From: an uncultured Thiotrichaceae bacterium | GTDB lineage: Bacteria > Pseudomonadota > Gammaproteobacteria > Thiotrichales > Thiotrichaceae | Direction: 5' to 3' | Length of the DNA stretch: 9,236 bases | NCBI GenBank assembly: GCA_902727945.1 | Contig: CACVAV010000072.1 | Span: forward strand, 1-9,236 | Shown here: in pieces, positions 6,352-9,236 of the stretch | Layout of the letters: each line of letters opens with the position of its first letter | Numbering within the stretch: the first letter of the stretch is position 1 | Notes under the pieces: model-generated | Told to the model about the DNA's origin: nothing | Seen by the model: only the letters and a program-made list of their open reading frames with translations | Database searches by the model: none | Position numbers and translations under genes: made by a program

Positions 6352-6790
6352 GGAAAACCGCATTAATTGTATCGATATAAAAACCGCGCCCGGCCAGAAA
6401 TCGGGACTGACGGGCGCGTTCCTTGAAATCCTCAGGGATTTCTTCACCAAATTTTTTCTCACGCTGGTAGCGGGCATGCTCCAGCCAATCAGTATCAGAT
6501 GAATCAAACGCCTCGCGTACCAATTCATCATCAACACCTTTATTACGCAGAGCATAGGTAATTTTCATTGGCCCATGCCCGCGTATAAGCGACGAACGCA
6601 TAAACATTTCTGCGTAGCGCTGGTCGCTCAGATAGCCGGATGCTTCCAGCTCGTCCAGCAAGCCGTCTAGCTCGCTGTCACTCACCTCATGCTGACGGGT
6701 AACTTTATCAGCCAGCTCCTTCCTTGAGTGATCCCGCAACGACAACAGGTGAATCGCCTGGTGTTTAGCCCGTTTCAGTTCATCACTCAA
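6338..6790 (-). CDS. recX: RecA regulatory protein RecX, TTG start
   Basis: RecX binds RecA filaments and limits their growth and activity. The 150-residue protein is slightly shorter than E. coli RecX (166) and is made of RecX-type three-helix repeats. Recognisable segments are HLLSLRDHSRKELADKV (about 14-30), LLDELEASGYLSDQRYAEMFMRSS (about 44-67), RGHGPMKITYALRNKGV (about 70-86), and the terminal ARQSRFLAGRGFYIDTINAVF. The start is TTG at 6790-6788: a TAG stop lies in frame three codons upstream (6797-6799), and the first in-frame ATG is well inside the domain. TAGG in the leader sits about 9 nt before the TTG. The gene is 32 nt after recA with no terminator between, and overlaps alaS by 14 nt. 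A weak start fits a protein needed in far smaller amounts than RecA. Confidence 0.95.
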   Translation of the reverse strand: MSDELKRAKHQAIHLLSLRDHSRKELADKVTRQHEVSDSELDGLLDELEASGYLSDQRYAEMFMRSSLIRGHGPMKITYALRNKGVDDELVREAFDSSDTDWLEHARYQREKKFGEEIPEDFKERARQSRFLAGRGFYIDTINAVFHEEC

Positions 6791-6822
6791 GAAATACTAC
6801 CTATCCGTCAACTGTCAGTTAA

Positions 6823-7887
6823 TTAAGATTTTTTAGCATCTTTCTTAACATCCTTCTTCACATCTTCGACTTCGCCCTCATCTGCTTCAGGCTCACCCAG
6901 CGAGAGTAGCTTCGTGCGTAAAGCCAACTCAATCTCAGCAGCAGCTTCCGGATTTTCCTTCAGCCAGGTCTTGGAGTTATCCTTACCCTGGCCGATTTTG
7001 GCATCCTTATAGCTGTACCAGGCACCGGCTTTACCCACCAGGCCATGCTTCACACCCAAATCAATCAGCTCGCCTTCATGCGAAATACCTTCACCGTACA
7101 GGATTTCAAACTCAGCCTGCTTGAAAGGAGGCGCTACTTTATTCTTCACTACCTTAACGCGGGTCTCATTACCGACCACTTCGTCGCCCCTCTTAATCGC
7201 ACCAGTACGGCGAATATCCAGGCGTACAGAAGCGTAGAATTTCAGCGCATTCCCGCCACTGGTGGTTTCAGGGTTACCAAACATCACGCCGATCTTCATA
7301 CGTATCTGATTGATAAAGATAACCATGGTGTTAGAACGCTTGATATTACCGGTCAGCTTACGCAGCGCCTGTGACATTAAACGCGCTTGCAGGCCAACAT
7401 GAGAGTCACCCATGTCACCTTCAATTTCGGCTTTCGGCACCAACGCGGCTACAGAATCCACTACCACCACATCGACTGCACTGGAACGCACCAGCATGTC
7501 AGTGATTTCCAATGCCTGCTCACCGGTATCCGGCTGCGACACTAAAAGATCATCAACATTAACGCCTAATTTTTCAGCATACTGTGGATCAAGTGCATGC
7601 TCAGCATCAACAAAAGCTGCGGTGCCACCCATTTTCTGGCATTCCGCAATCACCTGTAGCGTCAGCGTCGTTTTACCGGAAGATTCAGGGCCATAGATTT
7701 CAACCACCCGTCCTTTTGGCAAACCACCGATACCCAATGCCACATCCAGAGTCAGCGAACCGGTGGAGATAGCATCGATATTGCGTATCACATTACCGTC
7801 CCCCATGCGCATGACCGCACCTTTACCAAACTGACGCTCAATTTGGCCTAATGCAGCTGCTAACGCCTTCTTTTTATTATCATCCAT
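6823..7887 (-). CDS. recA: Recombinase RecA
   Basis: RecA forms ATP-dependent filaments on single-stranded DNA, drives homologous strand exchange, and activates LexA self-cleavage in the SOS response. The 354-residue protein (E. coli 353) has Walker A GPESSGKT (66-73), the catalytic glutamate in VDAEHALD (Glu95), Walker B VVVVD (140-144), loop L1 near EIEGDMGDSHVG (154-165) and loop L2 MFGNPETTSGGNALKF (202-217). The start ATG at 7887 is supported by AGAGGA (7896-7901) 8 nt upstream and by the family N-terminus (DDNKKKALAAALGQIERQFGKG). An in-frame ATG at 7914 has no ribosome binding site. The C-terminus is unusual: after an acidic stretch (EADEGEVED) it ends in DVKK-DVKK-DAKK-S, three lysine-rich tetrapeptides from tandem 12-nt repeats. 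It heads the recA-recX-alaS-lysC series. Confidence 0.99.
   Translation of the reverse strand: MDDNKKKALAAALGQIERQFGKGAVMRMGDGNVIRNIDAISTGSLTLDVALGIGGLPKGRVVEIYGPESSGKTTLTLQVIAECQKMGGTAAFVDAEHALDPQYAEKLGVNVDDLLVSQPDTGEQALEITDMLVRSSAVDVVVVDSVAALVPKAEIEGDMGDSHVGLQARLMSQALRKLTGNIKRSNTMVIFINQIRMKIGVMFGNPETTSGGNALKFYASVRLDIRRTGAIKRGDEVVGNETRVKVVKNKVAPPFKQAEFEILYGEGISHEGELIDLGVKHGLVGKAGAWYSYKDAKIGQGKDNSKTWLKENPEAAAEIELALRTKLLSLGEPEADEGEVEDVKKDVKKDAKKS
6829..6864 (-). repeat. Three tandem 12-nt repeats encoding the RecA C-terminal tail
   Basis: The minus strand reads GATGTGAAGAAG, GATGTTAAGAAA and GATGCTAAAAAA in a row, just before the last Ser codon and the stop. They encode DVKK, DVKK and DAKK (residues 342-353). 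Differences are at third positions plus one T-to-C change (Val to Ala), as expected for an old duplication under some coding constraint. Confidence 0.85.
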
Positions 7888-7938
7888 CCGGTCATTCCTC
7901 TGAGTAAAATTCATAAATGCGCATGCTAAGATCTGCCA

Positions 7939-7962
7939 TGCTGCTTTAAAATAAAAACAGCA
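7939..7962. repeat. Imperfectly spaced palindrome in the recA leader
   Basis: TGCTG (7939-7943) and CAGCA (7958-7962) form an inverted repeat around a 14-nt A/T-only-cored centre. It lies downstream of the predicted recA start point, at roughly +16 to +39. The half-sites resemble the CTG/CAG ends of a LexA box, but the spacing is N14, not the N10 of E. coli-type boxes. It could be an operator or an RNA stem. Confidence 0.35.
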
Positions 7963-7983
7963 AAGCCGCTCTTAAGGACAGTG

Positions 7984-8011
7984 ATTATTCCACAACTTGC
8001 GTACATGCAAA
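7984..8011 (-). promoter_or_regulatory. Probable recA promoter with extended -10
   Basis: On the minus strand AATAAT (7984-7989) is preceded directly by TGG, giving an extended -10. TTTGCA (8006-8011) lies 16 nt upstream as a partial -35. Transcription would start near 7977, about 90 nt before the recA ATG. No canonical LexA box (CTGT-N8-ACAG) is seen in the 192 nt between recA and the next gene. A near-palindrome TTGCGTACATGCAA (7997-8010) overlaps the -35. Confidence 0.5.
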
Positions 8012-8079
8012 AGGTAAAGCGGAAAAGCTGTAGGGGAAATCGCAAACTTTACCCACTCATTCCGAGTTGGTGCATCCAA

Positions 8080-9027
8080 TCAAACCGATGCAAACCACAC
8101 ATAATGCACCAGCGATCGTAGTAGTATCGCCACAGCCGCCCCATAAAGCGCAGGCTTCACCACTTCAGCCACCCGGCTTCCGGCAGTCATCATGATCGCC
8201 ACACCGGCCACATCCAGCGGGTGAATCAAAAAACCGGCCAGACGGTTAAATTCCCCCGCACTCACCAACCCCTGCTCCATCGAATCCATCATCACACCCA
8301 TCATCGCCGTACCACCCGCGATGTATTTGGTAATCGCAGGCAATAAAGCCGCCGCTGGCAAATCCAGCAGGGTAAATAAAGGCGCTAACGCACCTTCCAA
8401 CAACTCAATCACCCCGAATGAACGCAGGGTATTCACCAGCAATAAAGCCAACACCAGCATTGGGATGGCATTAACCGATATATTGAACGCCTCTTTCCCC
8501 GCCGTATTAATTACCGCCATCAGGCCTTTCGTATCCTGTGCTACCGGATGATCAGGTAATGGTTCACCAACGATTTCATGCTCAGGCAGGTGCCGTGCAA
8601 ATCCGTAATAAGTCACCGCCGCACCCAATAGTCCAGCCGCCGCAGAAATCAGGATAGTCGTAATACCGTGCAAGCCCACCGCCGACATCGGAAAAGTAAC
8701 ATTAGCCTGCGCCGCGCCGAACACCATCGCCAGGGTAGCTGCGATATGCCGCCGTGACACGCCACTATTATTCATCATCGCCAGGGTCGCAACAGGTGCA
8801 GCCACACTGACAAATAACACTTGAATCAATGCGAACACGCCCAGGCCGGTGATGCCAAACGGCAGAAAAAACGGCGCAATACGCACCACAATCCAGTCCA
8901 GAATGCCACGTGCTTCTAACAAACGCATAAAAGTCAGCATCACGATCATGATTGGGAGGAAGATAAATAAGGCAATTTCAACACCTGCCCTTCCGGAACT
9001 CAGGATTAGTTCGGCAAACTCGGTCAT
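8080..9027 (-). CDS. Membrane protein with two nucleoside-recognition (Gate) domains
   Basis: This 315-residue, strongly hydrophobic protein resembles the nucleoside recognition (Gate) family. That family includes spore maturation proteins SpmA/SpmB and parts of nucleoside transporters. Two Gate-like halves are visible, at about residues 16-125 and 180-300. Each contains a GGTAMMG or GAAQANVTFPMSAVG type turn (GAAQANVTFPMSAVGLHG 104-121; YIAGGTAMMGVMMDSM 235-250). Hydrophobic helices lie near 16-36, 59-83, 119-142, 186-201 and 292-311, with a hydrophilic linker at about 143-170. It should sit in the inner membrane; the substrate cannot be told from sequence. The start ATG at 9027 has only a weak ribosome binding site. 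The gene is single, separated from recA by 192 nt, and divergent from the zinc-ribbon gene. No clear terminator follows it. Confidence 0.85.
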   Translation of the reverse strand: MTEFAELILSSGRAGVEIALFIFLPIMIVMLTFMRLLEARGILDWIVVRIAPFFLPFGITGLGVFALIQVLFVSVAAPVATLAMMNNSGVSRRHIAATLAMVFGAAQANVTFPMSAVGLHGITTILISAAAGLLGAAVTYYGFARHLPEHEIVGEPLPDHPVAQDTKGLMAVINTAGKEAFNISVNAIPMLVLALLLVNTLRSFGVIELLEGALAPLFTLLDLPAAALLPAITKYIAGGTAMMGVMMDSMEQGLVSAGEFNRLAGFLIHPLDVAGVAIMMTAGSRVAEVVKPALYGAAVAILLRSLVHYVWFASV

Positions 9028-9060
9028 AGCAGATTGGTCTTGTCAGGTGGAAGGCATTAC

Positions 9061-9066
9061 ATTATA
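9061..9066 (-). promoter_or_regulatory. -10 element of the Gate-domain gene promoter
   Basis: A perfect TATAAT on the minus strand lies 33 nt upstream of the ATG at 9027, giving a leader of about 27 nt. No good -35 is present at 17 nt. The inverted repeat TTGCTCCGCAGCAA (9069-9082) occupies the spacer and could bind a regulator. Confidence 0.45.
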
Positions 9067-9157
9067 TGTTGCTCCGCAGCAATTTACTATTCCGGCACTG
9101 CTTATGCCGCTATTTTACAGTTGCTCCCACTAACCGTTAACGCCATACTACAAACCT

Positions 9158-9236
9158 ATGAAAACATTCAAATGCAGTTGCAAAGATCACCCCATTTTAT
9201 TTTTTGAAAACAGCCTCTGCGTTGCTTGCAACAGAA
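9158..9236 (+). CDS. Zinc-ribbon protein, probable start of a putative zinc-binding peptidase
   Basis: The last 79 bases open a frame beginning MKTFKCSCKDHPILFFEN and continuing SLCVACNR, running off the window. The pattern of Cys6, Cys8, Cys21 and Cys24 around an LFFEN segment matches the N-terminal zinc ribbon of a widespread family annotated as putative zinc-binding metallopeptidases, usually about 340-400 residues. The catalytic region would lie beyond the window, so its presence is not shown. The ribosome binding site is weak. It is divergent from the Gate-domain gene, and the 130 nt between them hold two short inverted repeats (9069-9082 and CGGCA/TGCCG near 9096-9112). Confidence 0.7.
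   Translation, partial: MKTFKCSCKDHPILFFENSLCVACNR

Noticed and set aside
6352..6555. N-terminal extension of alaS to 6555
   Set aside because: The extra 68 residues are an alternative frame within recX and do not resemble AlaRS, whose conserved N-terminus begins at 6351.
6810..6820. AACTG/CAGTT inverted repeat between recA and recX as a terminator
   Set aside because: The arms are 5 bp with a 1-nt centre, so it cannot fold as a hairpin of use, and no U run follows.
7888..7914. N-terminal extension of RecA to 7914 (MNFTQRNDR)
   Set aside because: The good AGAGGA site lies inside it and serves the start at 7887; no site precedes 7914, and the family begins at the later Met.
8051..8092. TGCATC/GATGCA repeat over the stop of the Gate-domain gene as a terminator
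   Set aside because: Six pairs with a 10-nt loop and no U run on the minus strand; too weak to call.
1..9236. CRISPR array, insertion sequence, phage or integron
   Set aside because: No spaced direct repeats, transposase, integrase or long terminal inverted repeats were seen.

Overview
The window looks like chromosomal DNA from a gammaproteobacterium outside the Enterobacterales. On the minus strand the order is recA - recX - alaS - lysC - csrA - tRNA-Ser(GCU) - tRNA-Arg(ACG). E. coli has recA-recX-alaS-csrA-serV-argV. Pseudomonas has alaS-lysC-rsmA followed by the same kind of tRNAs. This window combines both arrangements. The proteins are full length and typical of the class. The genus cannot be named from the sequence alone.

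Layout, left to right. Positions 1-577 (minus) hold the first 192 codons of mnmG, cut by the window edge. A divergent gene (665-1048, plus) encodes an unrecognised 127-residue membrane protein. It converges on a two-gene module (1065-1612, minus) with a DUF433 protein first and a DUF5615 PIN-like protein second, overlapping by ATGA. This pair resembles a toxin-antitoxin operon and is the only clearly accessory element. It lies directly downstream of the terminator that ends the two tRNA genes (1706-1951, minus). csrA (2010-2210, minus) has its own promoter and a GGA-containing ribosome binding site. A strong rho-independent terminator at 2425-2462 ends the upstream unit.

That unit runs leftward from a promoter near 7984-8011 through recA, recX, alaS and lysC. 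There is no visible terminator inside it, and the junctions are 32 nt, a 14-nt overlap and 9 nt. It joins recombinational repair (RecA and its modulator RecX) to alanyl-tRNA charging (AlaS) and to the first step of the aspartate-family amino acid pathway (LysC). lysC carries a well-placed internal start with its own Shine-Dalgarno sequence, which predicts a separate ACT-domain beta subunit. RecX begins with TTG.

To the right, 8080-9027 (minus) encodes a membrane protein with two nucleoside-recognition (Gate) domains. The last 79 bases begin a plus-strand gene for a zinc-ribbon protein resembling putative zinc-binding peptidases.

Most of the window is ordinary housekeeping sequence, and I found no clear undescribed multi-gene system. 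The points most worth checking are the internal lysC start, the csrA leader, the recA promoter without a canonical LexA box, the repeat-encoded basic RecA tail, and the DUF433/DUF5615 pair beside the tRNAs.
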